A stretch of 64,000 nt of DNA. Origin: Haloarchaeobius litoreus. Lineage in GTDB: Archaea > Halobacteriota > Halobacteria > Halobacteriales > Natrialbaceae. Made by a program: the position numbers and the translations under genes. The stretch lies in assembly GCF_024495425.1 (NCBI RefSeq), contig NZ_JANHJR010000001.1, positions 868,001 to 932,000 on the forward strand, written 5' to 3'. This document shows, in pieces, positions 8,462-16,391 of this stretch. The notes below the pieces were generated by a model. It did not search any database, was not told the DNA's origin, and worked only from the letters and a program-made list of their open reading frames with translations. Every line of letters starts with the position of its first letter. Position 1 is the first letter of the stretch.

Positions 8462-9641
8462 AGATGAACTATCGGAGTTTGTACGGAGTGTCCGCGGACT
8501 GATGAGCGGAAAAGACAGGAACGGGACTAGGCGAATGGTCGCGGGTGGGACACTCGCTGTCATCGCTCTCGTCTCGCTCTATGGCGTCTTCTTCCCCAAC
8601 TCGACAGTCGGCAAAGTGTTCTGGACCGCCATCGACCAAGGCACCATCGAGTCATCGCTCCGGCTTGCAGTCCCAATTGCACTCACGGCAATTGGTGGCC
8701 TTTATGCTGAGAAGAGCGGGGTCATCAATATCGGGCTCGAAGGTCTGCTCATTATCTCAGCGTTTGTCAGTGTTCTTGTCACAGACCAACTCGGTGCCGG
8801 TCAGACCACGGGTGTCCCGCCGGTCGTTACCTGGGATCTCGGCAGTCGTGCGTATACTATCGACCCTGGACTGCAATTTGTTATCCCGAATATTTGGATC
8901 GGTTTACTCAGTGGTGTAGTCGCCAGCATGCTGCTTGCGCTCCTATTCGGAGTCATCTGCATCCGGTACGAGGCCGATCAGATTATTGCGGGACTGGCTG
9001 TGTGGCTTCTCGCCCTCGGACTCGCACCATTCGTGGCGCAAGTCGTCTACGGGAGAGTTTCGACCGAGAACGTTGGTACACTTGACACGTGGTCGATACC
9101 GTTACTGTCTAAAATCCCGTACGTTGGACCAATTCTCTTTGACGCGAATCCAACAGTCATTATCATGCTTATATCGGTCCCAGCCGCCTGGTACGGGTTG
9201 AACCGGACCAGTTTCGGCTATTGGGTCCGGGCGAGCGGTGAGAACCCGAAAGCGCTCGACACCGTCGGCATAAACGTCGACAGAGTCCGCTATGCAGCAG
9301 TACTCGTCTCCGGATTCTTCGCCGGTATTGGTGGAACTGCCCTATCATTAGGTTTCCAAGGCAGTTTTGACGGTGGTGGACCGACCATGGTCGACGGTCG
9401 TGGGTTTATCGCTATCGCAGCGTATCTATTCGGCAACTACAACCCCTTCGGTGCCTTCGCCGCGTCCTACCTTTTCTCTGGACTGCAAGCGGTGCAAATC
9501 CGTCTCCAGGGCCAAGGGGTCGCTCCGACGGAAATATTCCTAATGGCACCGTACATCGTGGTCGTCATCGTCCTCGTGCTGGTCGGACGGACCCGGCTAC
9601 CCGAGGCCGCCGGCGAGCACTACGAGTCAGGCGAGGACTGA
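8454..9641 (+). CDS. Nucleoside ABC transporter permease 2
   Basis: A 395-residue polytopic membrane protein paired with permease 1. Diagnostic segments are LTAIGGLYAEKSGVINIGLEGL, YWVRASGENPKALDTVGINVDRVRYAAVLVSG, and near the C-terminus VAPTEIFLMAPYIVVVIVLVLVGR. Together these mark the NupQ-like permease of BMP-dependent importers. The ATG at 8454 gives MNKDELSEF and overlaps the previous stop by 8 bp; earlier in-frame starts would overlap permease 1 by tens of codons. Most of the gene uses a lower-GC codon set than its neighbours, returning to GC-rich usage at about 9545, near its 3' end. Confidence 0.9.
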   Translation: MNKDELSEFVRSVRGLMSGKDRNGTRRMVAGGTLAVIALVSLYGVFFPNSTVGKVFWTAIDQGTIESSLRLAVPIALTAIGGLYAEKSGVINIGLEGLLIISAFVSVLVTDQLGAGQTTGVPPVVTWDLGSRAYTIDPGLQFVIPNIWIGLLSGVVASMLLALLFGVICIRYEADQIIAGLAVWLLALGLAPFVAQVVYGRVSTENVGTLDTWSIPLLSKIPYVGPILFDANPTVIIMLISVPAAWYGLNRTSFGYWVRASGENPKALDTVGINVDRVRYAAVLVSGFFAGIGGTALSLGFQGSFDGGGPTMVDGRGFIAIAAYLFGNYNPFGAFAASYLFSGLQAVQIRLQGQGVAPTEIFLMAPYIVVVIVLVLVGRTRLPEAAGEHYESGED

Positions 9642-9717
9642 CCGTCCCCCTGTCTTCTCCCGAAACCACCCCGAGAGAGCCGGGGGCTACTTCACCCTGG
9701 CCCGGGTATCGGTGCCC

Positions 9718-10116
9718 ATGGACGACGCAGAGCTCGTAGAGCTGGCACGAACGGCGCGCGAGAACGCCTACATCCCGTACTCCGAGTACGCCGTCGGTGC
9801 GGCGCTCGTGACCGCCGACGGCACCGTCTACACCGGCTGCAACATCGAGAACGCGAACTACTCGAACAGCCTCCACGCCGAGGAGGTCGCCGTCGGGAAG
9901 GCCGTCTCTGACGGACATCAGGAGTTCGAGCGTGTGGCGGTCTCCTCTGGCGAACAGGACGGTGTCACACCGTGTGGGATGTGCCGACAGACGCTCTCGG
10001 AGTTCGCGGACGACGAGATGGTCGTGCTCTGTGACCTCGGCGACGACACCCGGTCGTACTCGCTCGGAACCCTCCTGCCCGACGCCATCTCCGCCGAGAC
10101 GCTGGGCCGGGAGTGA
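9718..10116 (+). CDS. cdd: Cytidine deaminase
   Basis: A 132-residue enzyme of the small zinc-dependent cytidine deaminase family. Zinc ligands and the catalytic glutamate are visible: HAEEVAVGKA (His and Glu of HAE) and TPCGMCRQTLSEF (PCxxC). The substrate-binding TGCNIENANYSNSLHAE is canonical. It converts (deoxy)cytidine to (deoxy)uridine in the cytoplasm. It sits between the nucleoside importer and uridine phosphorylase, so imported cytidine can be turned into uridine and then cleaved. The ATG at 9718 follows a GTG two codons upstream; the ATG gives the usual start MDDAELVELA. Confidence 0.95.
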   Translation: MDDAELVELARTARENAYIPYSEYAVGAALVTADGTVYTGCNIENANYSNSLHAEEVAVGKAVSDGHQEFERVAVSSGEQDGVTPCGMCRQTLSEFADDEMVVLCDLGDDTRSYSLGTLLPDAISAETLGRE

Positions 10117-10151
10117 ACAGACATTTCTACTCGCACGATGAAGGCGGGGCC

Positions 10152-10973
10152 ATGACTGACGCGAGCGAGGACCCGAACCAGGAGATGCAGTACCACGTGG
10201 AACTGACGCCGGGCGACGTCGCCGACACCGTCCTGCTGCCGGGCAATCCCGAGCGCGTGGACAAGATAACCAGCTACTGGGACGACGCCGAGGAGGTCGC
10301 CTACCACCGCGAGTACCGCACCGCGACCGGGACCTACGACGGTGAACCCATCTCGGTCACGTCGACGGGCATCGGTTCGCCCTCCGCGGCCATCGCGGTC
10401 GAGGAGCTGGCCCGCGTCGGCGCGGACACCTTCATCCGCGTGGGCTCCTGCGGGGCCATCCAGCCCGAGATGGACGTGGGCGACCTCGTCATCACGACCG
10501 GCGGGATGCGACAGGAGGGCACCAGCAAGGCGTACGTCCGCGACGAGTACCCCGCGACGGCCGACTTCGAGGTCGTCAGCGCGCTCGTCGCCGCCGCCGA
10601 GCGCCTGGGCTACGACTACCACACCGGCGTCACGATGTCCGCTGACTCCTTCTACTCAGGGCAGGGCCGCCCCGGCTTCGAGGGCTTCATGGCCGAAGGC
10701 GCGGAGGAGCTCGTGGAACACCTGCAGGAGGCGAACGTGAAGAACATCGAGATGGAGGCCGCGGCTATCATGACCATCGCCAACATCTATGGGCTCCGGG
10801 CGGGCGCGGTCTGCTCGGTGTACGCAAACCGCGTCACCGGCGAGTTCCGAACCGAGGGCGAGCGCCGGGCCTCGGAGACGGCGTCGCTGGCGACGAAGCT
10901 TCTCGCGAAGATGGACCAGGTGAAGGCGGAAGCGGGCGTCGACCGCTGGCACGCCGGACTCTCCATCGAGTAG
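10152..10973 (+). CDS. udp: Uridine phosphorylase family nucleoside phosphorylase
   Basis: A 273-residue member of the PNP/UDP phosphorylase family. Motifs include VLLPGNPERVDKI near residue 24, STGIGSPSAAIAVEELARVGADTFIRVGSCGAIQ (phosphate and ribose site), and late NIEMEAAAIMTIANIYGLRAGAVCSVYANR, which matches uridine phosphorylase. It cleaves uridine with phosphate to uracil and ribose 1-phosphate. Being last in the importer and deaminase block, it supplies the pentose phosphate that the upstream mutase could process. The ATG at 10152 avoids a 13-codon overlap into cdd. Specificity for uridine rather than purines is inferred from motif likeness and gene context. Confidence 0.9.
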   Translation: MTDASEDPNQEMQYHVELTPGDVADTVLLPGNPERVDKITSYWDDAEEVAYHREYRTATGTYDGEPISVTSTGIGSPSAAIAVEELARVGADTFIRVGSCGAIQPEMDVGDLVITTGGMRQEGTSKAYVRDEYPATADFEVVSALVAAAERLGYDYHTGVTMSADSFYSGQGRPGFEGFMAEGAEELVEHLQEANVKNIEMEAAAIMTIANIYGLRAGAVCSVYANRVTGEFRTEGERRASETASLATKLLAKMDQVKAEAGVDRWHAGLSIE

Positions 10974-11031
10974 CACGAGCCCGCGGCGTTTTTACCGGAA
11001 AGGATTCATATCGGGCGGCACAGCGGTGGAT

Positions 11032-11442
11032 ATGGACCGGCGGACGTTTCTCGCAGTTGCTGCCGTATCGGTCGCGGCAGGCTGTCTCGACAACGCATCC
11101 GGCGACAGTACCGGGGGAACGACCTCGAACGAGGATACTGGGGCCGAGCGTCGGCAGTTCGTCAGCTGTGAGGAGCAGTACATCCGAACTGAAGTCGTCG
11201 ACGACGACGAACGGATAGACGGCTCACTGGATCCGACGGTGGTCGAACTCGACGCCCGGGACACCGGTGTCTACGCCGAACTCCGGACGACGTTCGGGAC
11301 CATCAAGTCCTCCGAGGATTCGCCCGACCAGCGGGTCGACTACGAGGTGACGGCCTACTACTATCGCGGTGACGACGGGACGTTCCGGACGGAGGACCCG
11401 GACGAGGACTCCACCAACGGAACACGAATCCAGTGTGGGTGA
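11032..11442 (+). CDS. Small Tat-exported lipoprotein of unknown function
   Basis: A 136-residue protein. It starts MDRRTFLAVAAVSVAAGCL: twin-arginine motif, hydrophobic core and lipobox AAGC within the first 18 residues, so it should be exported folded and lipid-anchored. The mature part is acidic, contains three further cysteines (near residues 43, 62 and the C-terminus) and repeated Thr/Asp/Glu, and ends in IQCG. No family is recognised. It converges on the NADH dehydrogenase gene across a 181-bp gap. Confidence 0.65.
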   Translation: MDRRTFLAVAAVSVAAGCLDNASGDSTGGTTSNEDTGAERRQFVSCEEQYIRTEVVDDDERIDGSLDPTVVELDARDTGVYAELRTTFGTIKSSEDSPDQRVDYEVTAYYYRGDDGTFRTEDPDEDSTNGTRIQCG

Positions 11443-11491
11443 CGGCGATTCCGTCGACTTTCGTCTGGACCGTCTGATAGCGAACAGGCGA

Positions 11492-11510
11492 CCCCACCAC
11501 GAGCGTGGGG
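11492..11510 (+). terminator. Hairpin between convergent genes
   Basis: CCCCAC and GTGGGG form a 6-bp stem (7-nt loop) in the gap between the Tat lipoprotein gene and the convergent NADH dehydrogenase gene. There is no adjacent T-run, so a terminator role is a guess based on position. Confidence 0.3.
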
Positions 11511-11623
11511 TGCATCGCACACCCGCCTCGTCCCCCACGCCGTCGTCGTTCAGGACACGACTGCTCTGGGTGCGGTTTCGTATATAAAGAGTCGGAGCGA
11601 GGAGGAGAGAACTGCGGCCCGTT

Positions 11624-12784
11624 CTACAGCGCGTCCCAGGCGTTCCAGGCGCGCTTCCAGGAGGTCAGGTCGGCAATCCAGCGGGCGGCGATGCCCTTCT
11701 TGAGCATCTTCGCGGGGAAGCCGCCGAAGGTGGTGACGGGGGAGATGTAGACGTCGTGGGCGACGGCGCTCTCGCCGACGGAGACGACGGTGCCCTTGTC
11801 CTCGTGGGTCCAGGTCTCCAGTCGCTGGCCGTTGATGGCGCGGACGACGTTGTCGGCGACGACCTCGGCGGCCTGCCAGGCGGCCTGGGCCGTCGGCGGG
11901 GCGGGGTGCTCGCCGGGCTGGTCGATGACGGCGGAGTCACCGAGGGCGAACACGCGCTCGTCGGAGGTCCGGAAGTCCATCTCGGCGTTGAGGCGGTTGT
12001 GCTCGTTCTCGACGTCGACGCCGTCCATCGCGTCCCGGCCGGTGACGCCGCCGGTCCAGAGGAAGACGTCGAAGTCGATGGGGTCGCGCTCGTCGAAGTG
12101 GATGACGTCCTCCTCGGCCTCCGTGATGGGGTCGTCCGTGAGGATCTCGATATCGTTCTCCTGCAGGCGCTTGCGGAGCGCGCCCTGGATCTCCGGGTCG
12201 CCCGGCGGGAAGATCTCCTCCAGCGCCTCGACGAGGTAGATGTCCATCGGGGCGCGGTGCTTGTCGCGGAACTCCGCGATCTCGCCGGCGGACTGGATGC
12301 CCGAGAGGCCGGCCCCACCGACGACGACCTGGGCCCTGTCGTCGCGCGTGGCGTCCTGTGCGGCGTCCTTGACCGCCTCGTGGATCTCGAGGGCGTCGTC
12401 GAGACCCTTCAGCGTGTGGGAGTACTCCTCGAGCCCGGGGATGCCGTAGTAGGCGGTCTGGCTGCCCAGCGCGACGACGACGTAGTCGTAGTCGACCGTC
12501 GTCTCGCCGTCGTCGACCTCGACGACGCGCTCGTCGGTGTCGAGTCCGGTGACCTCGCCCCGCACGAACTCGGTGCCCGGGTCGGCTATCTCGCCGACGG
12601 GGATCGTGATCTTGTGTTGTACAGCGGGGTCCCGGATGACGCGGTGGGACTCGTGGAGGACGAGGTGGTAGTCGACGTCGGCCACCCACGTCAGTTCGAC
12701 GCCCTGGCCCAGTTGCTTCTGCAAGTCCTTGACCGTGCCAGCGCCCGCGTACCCCGCGCCGAGCACGACGACCTTCGTAGCCAT
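11624..12784 (-). CDS. Type II NADH dehydrogenase-like FAD oxidoreductase
   Basis: A 386-residue two-dinucleotide-binding flavoprotein. The N-terminal FAD site is VVVLGAGYAGAGTVKDL (residues 4-20), the NAD site is VVVGGAGLSGIQSAGEI (about 153-169), and the FAD-closing motif FALGDSAVID is near residue 295. The C-terminal region with TTFGGFPAKMLKKGIAARWIADL matches the membrane-associating tail of NDH-2 enzymes. It should oxidise NADH and pass electrons to the membrane quinone pool without proton pumping. Sulfide:quinone oxidoreductase relatives share the fold, but I see no paired redox cysteines, which favours NDH-2. Confidence 0.85.
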   Translation of the reverse strand: MATKVVVLGAGYAGAGTVKDLQKQLGQGVELTWVADVDYHLVLHESHRVIRDPAVQHKITIPVGEIADPGTEFVRGEVTGLDTDERVVEVDDGETTVDYDYVVVALGSQTAYYGIPGLEEYSHTLKGLDDALEIHEAVKDAAQDATRDDRAQVVVGGAGLSGIQSAGEIAEFRDKHRAPMDIYLVEALEEIFPPGDPEIQGALRKRLQENDIEILTDDPITEAEEDVIHFDERDPIDFDVFLWTGGVTGRDAMDGVDVENEHNRLNAEMDFRTSDERVFALGDSAVIDQPGEHPAPPTAQAAWQAAEVVADNVVRAINGQRLETWTHEDKGTVVSVGESAVAHDVYISPVTTFGGFPAKMLKKGIAARWIADLTSWKRAWNAWDAL

Positions 12785-12865
12785 ACGGGAGCTTCAGAAA
12801 CCGACCGATACAAAGGTGTTGAAACCCGGATGGGCGTGCGAGATGTTGTCAGGATAGATGCCGAG

Positions 12866-13399
12866 TCAGTGTTCGGGCTCTTCCGACGGCGCCGTCATCT
12901 CGTCGATGCGGAGGATGACGATGTTGTTCGTGTCGTCCTTGCCGTCGACGGTGCCCTTGATGAGCAGCTTCGAGAGCGGCGTCGGGCCCACGGTGACCTC
13001 GTCGCCCTCGTGGATGTCCCGGACCGACCCCTGGACGTGGACCTCGGCGCGGCAGAGCTCGGGATGGTGGACCGACGACAGGTCGATCTCCTCGACGATG
13101 GCCCCCTCGACGGTCTCGCCCTCGTGGCGGAACGGGACCGACGCCGGCTCGTCCATCTGCTGTATCTCGAGTGCCTCGTAGGCGGCCGCGGTCGGCTTGT
13201 AGCCGCCCTTCGGGCCGGGCACGCCTTCGACCAGCTGGAGCGCCTTCAGGCTCTGCATCTGGTTCCGGATGGTGCCCGCGTTCCGGTCGACCCGCTGCGC
13301 GATGTCCTCCCCCTTTACGGCGTTCTCGTCCTCCCGGTGGAGGTTGATCAGCGCCTGCAAGATGTTTTTCTGGCTCGGCGTAAGTTCGATAGACGACAT
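12866..13399 (-). CDS. Winged-helix DNA-binding protein with C-terminal OB/TOBE-like domain
   Basis: A 177-residue protein. Residues 1-70 form a winged helix (LTPSQKNILQALINLHRE, then AVKGEDIAQRVDRNAGTIRNQMQSLKAL and GYKPTAAAYEAL), followed by a beta-rich domain with VHVQGSVRDIHEGDEVTVGPTPLSKLLIKGTVDG. This layout is found in haloarchaeal regulators annotated as Rrf2- or TrmB-like. No iron-sulfur cysteines are present (the single Cys is in LCRAE), so it is not a classical Rrf2 sensor. The ATG at 13399 is chosen because upstream codons encode a basic, non-acidic extension. Its target is unknown. Confidence 0.7.
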   Translation of the reverse strand: MSSIELTPSQKNILQALINLHREDENAVKGEDIAQRVDRNAGTIRNQMQSLKALQLVEGVPGPKGGYKPTAAAYEALEIQQMDEPASVPFRHEGETVEGAIVEEIDLSSVHHPELCRAEVHVQGSVRDIHEGDEVTVGPTPLSKLLIKGTVDGKDDTNNIVILRIDEMTAPSEEPEH

Positions 13400-13527
13400 A
13401 CCGTCTGGTTGGTCGCTCGCGTCCTTAAATCCGTGGGATGGACCTGCACACCGGCGCGGGCCTCGTTGGTGGGCCAACGACCCCGTGAAGCGACAATGCT
13501 ACAAACGCCCCCGTCGAACCCCAATGT

Positions 13528-14460
13528 ATGAACGGGAACCGGGTCCTCGTCACAGGGGGCGCTGGCTTCATCGGGTCGAACCTCGCGAACCACCTCGCCG
13601 CCGACAACGAGGTGGTCGTCGTCGACGACTGCTTCCTCGGCACACCAGAGAACCTGGACGAGAGCGTCGAGTTCCACGAGCAGAGCGTGCTCGACGACGA
13701 CCTTCCGACCGAGGGCGTCGACGCGGTGTTCCACCTCGCCGCGCTCTCCTCGCTGAAGATGCACGAGGACTCCCGCGAGAACCTCTGTACCGGGCTGCGG
13801 GTGAACGTCGAGGGCTTCGCCAACACCGTCGAGCAGGCCCGCGAGGACGGCTGTGACACCGTCGTCTACGCCTCGACGTCCTCCATCTACGGCGACCGGA
13901 CCGAGCCCTCGCCGGAGTCGATGGACGTGGCGGCCAACACCGGCTACGAGGCCTCGAAGCTCGCCCGTGAGCGGTACGCCGAGTACTTCCACAACTACCA
14001 CGACATGTCGATGGCGGGGCTGCGCTTCTTCTCGGTGTACCAGGGGTACCGGGGCGCAGAGGCACACAAGGGCGAGTTCGCGAACATCATCGCGCAGTTC
14101 GCCGACGACGTGGCCAACGGCGAGTCGCCGGTCATCTACGGCGACGGCACGCACTCGCGTGACTTCACGCACGTCCAGGATATCGTCCGCGGCATCGAGC
14201 TCGCGGCGGACCACGAGCTCCAGGGCATCTACAACCTCGGCACGGGCGAGCAGTACACCGCCAACGAGGTCGTGGAGCGCCTCTGTGCGATCCTGGGCAG
14301 CGAAGTCGAGCCCGAACACGTCGAGAACCCAATCGACGACGACGTGTTCGTCCAGCACACGATGGCCGACGCGACGAAGATGCGCGAGGCCACCGGCTGG
14401 GAACCGGAGATATCGTTCGAGAAGGGGCTGGAGCTCGTCTGCGAGCCCTACCTGGAGTAA
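13528..14460 (+). CDS. NAD-dependent sugar-nucleotide epimerase/dehydratase
   Basis: A 310-residue extended short-chain dehydrogenase. The Rossmann glycine motif VLVTGGAGFIGSNLANHL is at residues 6-23, the catalytic Ser/Thr in VYASTSSIYGDRTE, and the YxxxK pair in TGYEASKLARERYAEYF. The C-terminal GIYNLGTGEQYTANEVVERL binds the sugar nucleotide. This is the GalE/WbpP-like epimerase set used for making cell-surface sugars; the exact substrate (UDP-glucose, UDP-GlcNAc or another) cannot be decided from sequence. It is divergent from the winged-helix gene with about 130 bp between starts. Confidence 0.85.
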   Translation: MNGNRVLVTGGAGFIGSNLANHLAADNEVVVVDDCFLGTPENLDESVEFHEQSVLDDDLPTEGVDAVFHLAALSSLKMHEDSRENLCTGLRVNVEGFANTVEQAREDGCDTVVYASTSSIYGDRTEPSPESMDVAANTGYEASKLARERYAEYFHNYHDMSMAGLRFFSVYQGYRGAEAHKGEFANIIAQFADDVANGESPVIYGDGTHSRDFTHVQDIVRGIELAADHELQGIYNLGTGEQYTANEVVERLCAILGSEVEPEHVENPIDDDVFVQHTMADATKMREATGWEPEISFEKGLELVCEPYLE

Positions 14461-14492
14461 TCAACCGGGTCGTCGCCCGCGCCGTCGCCGTG

Positions 14493-14870
14493 TCAGTCGA
14501 AGTCGCGGCCGTCGGTGATGCTCTCCCACTTCCGGGCCTCCTCGTACTCGGCCCGGTCCGTCGCGTAGGTCATCAGCTTCACGACGACGAGCGGCAGGGT
14601 GTACATGCCGATGAACCCCGCCGAGGCCATGAAGACGATGGCGACGACGTCGTGCCGGGCGACGAAGATGGTCCAGTAGAAGAAGCTCCCGAGCACGGCC
14701 AGCGTCCCGAGCCGGATGGCCACCTGCTCCGCCCTGAGTTGTCGGAGATCGTACAGTGAGTTGTTGTCGAACACCCGCCCCAGCAGTATCACCGCGAGGA
14801 CCCAGACGACGAATCGGAGGAGGAGGCTGCGCTGGCCCGCCTCGTCCGAGTAGTACTCGTCGGTACTCAT
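14493..14870 (-). CDS. Three-helix membrane protein, function unknown
   Basis: A 125-residue protein with hydrophobic stretches at about 17-36, 51-71 and 75-97, and short charged ends. The N-terminus is acidic and Tyr-rich (STDEYYSDEAG). No catalytic or binding motif is seen. It is convergent with the epimerase gene, whose stop is only about 30 bp away. Confidence 0.6.
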   Translation of the reverse strand: MSTDEYYSDEAGQRSLLLRFVVWVLAVILLGRVFDNNSLYDLRQLRAEQVAIRLGTLAVLGSFFYWTIFVARHDVVAIVFMASAGFIGMYTLPLVVVKLMTYATDRAEYEEARKWESITDGRDFD

Positions 14871-15020
14871 ATGGTTCCGAGTCTCCGTGTGGACACAAAT
14901 ACTTCATCGTAGGTTAAATGTTCACCGTTGTCACCGTGGCCGACGAGCGCGGGGGCGCGTGACGGCGTGGTGGGACAGCGGACCGGACTCTTCATACGGC
15001 ATCCCCGTAAAATCCCGTCC

Positions 15021-15947
15021 ATGAGCAGAGAGGTCCGTATCATCGGGGCACCGACAGACTACGGGGCGAACCGACGTGGCGTCGACATGGGGCCGTCGGC
15101 GATCCGGTACGCGGGGCTCGCCGACGAGCTGACGGCGGCGGGTGTCGACGTGGTCGACACCGGTGACCTGCTGGTTCCGACGGCCGAGACCCGCGACCCG
15201 ACCGTGGACGAGCCCGAGGAGGAGGGCCGCAAGGCGAAGTTCGTCCGCGAGGTCGAGGACGTCTCGCTCCGTCTCGCCGACCAGGTAGCAGAGGCCATCG
15301 ACGAGGGCGGCGTCCCGCTCGTCCTCGGCGGCGACCACTCCGTCGCCATCGGCTGTCTCTCCGGCTCCAGCCGTGACGCCGACATCGGCGCCATCTGGTT
15401 CGACGCACACGGCGACTACAACACGCCAGAGACCTCGCCCAGCGGCAACATCCACGGGATGCCGCTGGCGGCGGCGCTCGGCTACCGCGACCTCGCGGAC
15501 GTCGAGTGGGCGAACGCTCCCGGTCTGTCCGAGGAGAACGTCGTCTGGGTGGGGCTTCGCTCCCTCGACGAGGCGGAACGCGAGGGTATCCGCGAGAGCG
15601 AGGGCACCGCGTTCACCATGTCGGACATCGACGAGCACGGCATGAGCGAGATAATCGACCGCGCGCTCGAGATCGCCACGGACGGCGTCGACGGCATCCA
15701 CGTCAGCCTCGACCTCGACTGGCTCGACCCCAACGAAGCGCCCGGCGTCGGGACGCCGGTCCACGGCGGTGCGACGTACCGGGAGGCTCACTACGCGCTC
15801 GAACGGGTCGCGGAGTACGACGAGAGACACGACGGGCTACGGTCGATGGACGTCGTCGAGGTGAACCCGGTGCTCGACGAGCACAACCAGACGGCGAAGC
15901 TGGCGACGGAGCTCGCCGCCAGCGCGCTCGGAAAGCGGATCCTGTAG
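15021..15947 (+). CDS. rocF: Arginase (ureohydrolase family)
   Basis: A 308-residue ureohydrolase. The binuclear manganese ligands are visible: GGDHSVAIG (His), FDAHGDYNTPETSPSGN (DAHxD followed by the substrate loop NTPxTSxSGN with IHGMP), and SLDLDWLDPNEAPGVGTPV (DxDxxDP). The pattern TSPSGNIHG and the terminal MDVVEVNPVLDEHNQTAKLA favour arginase over agmatinase. It splits arginine into ornithine and urea, a route for arginine catabolism or ornithine supply. The ATG at 15021 gives MSREVRIIGAPTDYG, the normal family start. No other arginine genes are adjacent. Confidence 0.88.
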   Translation: MSREVRIIGAPTDYGANRRGVDMGPSAIRYAGLADELTAAGVDVVDTGDLLVPTAETRDPTVDEPEEEGRKAKFVREVEDVSLRLADQVAEAIDEGGVPLVLGGDHSVAIGCLSGSSRDADIGAIWFDAHGDYNTPETSPSGNIHGMPLAAALGYRDLADVEWANAPGLSEENVVWVGLRSLDEAEREGIRESEGTAFTMSDIDEHGMSEIIDRALEIATDGVDGIHVSLDLDWLDPNEAPGVGTPVHGGATYREAHYALERVAEYDERHDGLRSMDVVEVNPVLDEHNQTAKLATELAASALGKRIL

Positions 15948-15948
15948 C

Positions 15949-16311
15949 TCAGGGACCACGCGGCCCGGAGGGTGCCCAGGACCGTGAACTCGGCCCCTTC
16001 TCCTTGATGAGGTAGCCGACCACGAGGAGCGAGACGAGTGCTCCGCCCATGCCGATGCTCCGCCCGTCCATGAACAGTGCTGCATTCACGACGAACGCGA
16101 GGAACGCACCGAGGATACCCCCTGTGAACCCCCAGTCTCGGCCGTCGAGGAGGCCGAATCCGACGACGAACATCGCGAGACCGACCACGATGGCGAACTG
16201 CCCGGTGCCCTGGTCCATGGAGCCCAGCCCGAGCGAGCCGAACAAGAGTGCGCTCAGGATGAAGTAGGCCCCGATGAGCCGGACGCCAGTTGATGTATGG
16301 TTGACAGCCAT
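15949..16311 (-). CDS. Four-helix membrane protein, function unknown
   Basis: A 120-residue protein beginning MAVNHTSTGVRLIGAYF with four hydrophobic spans separated by short Gly-rich turns (FGLLDGRDWGFTGGILGAF is typical). It ends in a hydrophilic Ser/Pro/Gly tail. It resembles the many small haloarchaeal membrane proteins without known role. Its stop is one base after the arginase stop, so the two genes converge with essentially no spacer. Confidence 0.6.
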   Translation of the reverse strand: MAVNHTSTGVRLIGAYFILSALLFGSLGLGSMDQGTGQFAIVVGLAMFVVGFGLLDGRDWGFTGGILGAFLAFVVNAALFMDGRSIGMGGALVSLLVVGYLIKEKGPSSRSWAPSGPRGP

Positions 16312-16391
16312 ACTCTTCACTCCGAACAGCTCAGTAAAAAACTGTTGGTCGGCAGTTCTGTCGGCCGCATCCTGCGGTCCGGGGCTGTCGT

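Noticed and set aside
11756-13531. 591-codon frame antisense to ndh and the winged-helix gene
   Set aside because: Composition is antisense-like and both genes on the minus strand have clear motifs.
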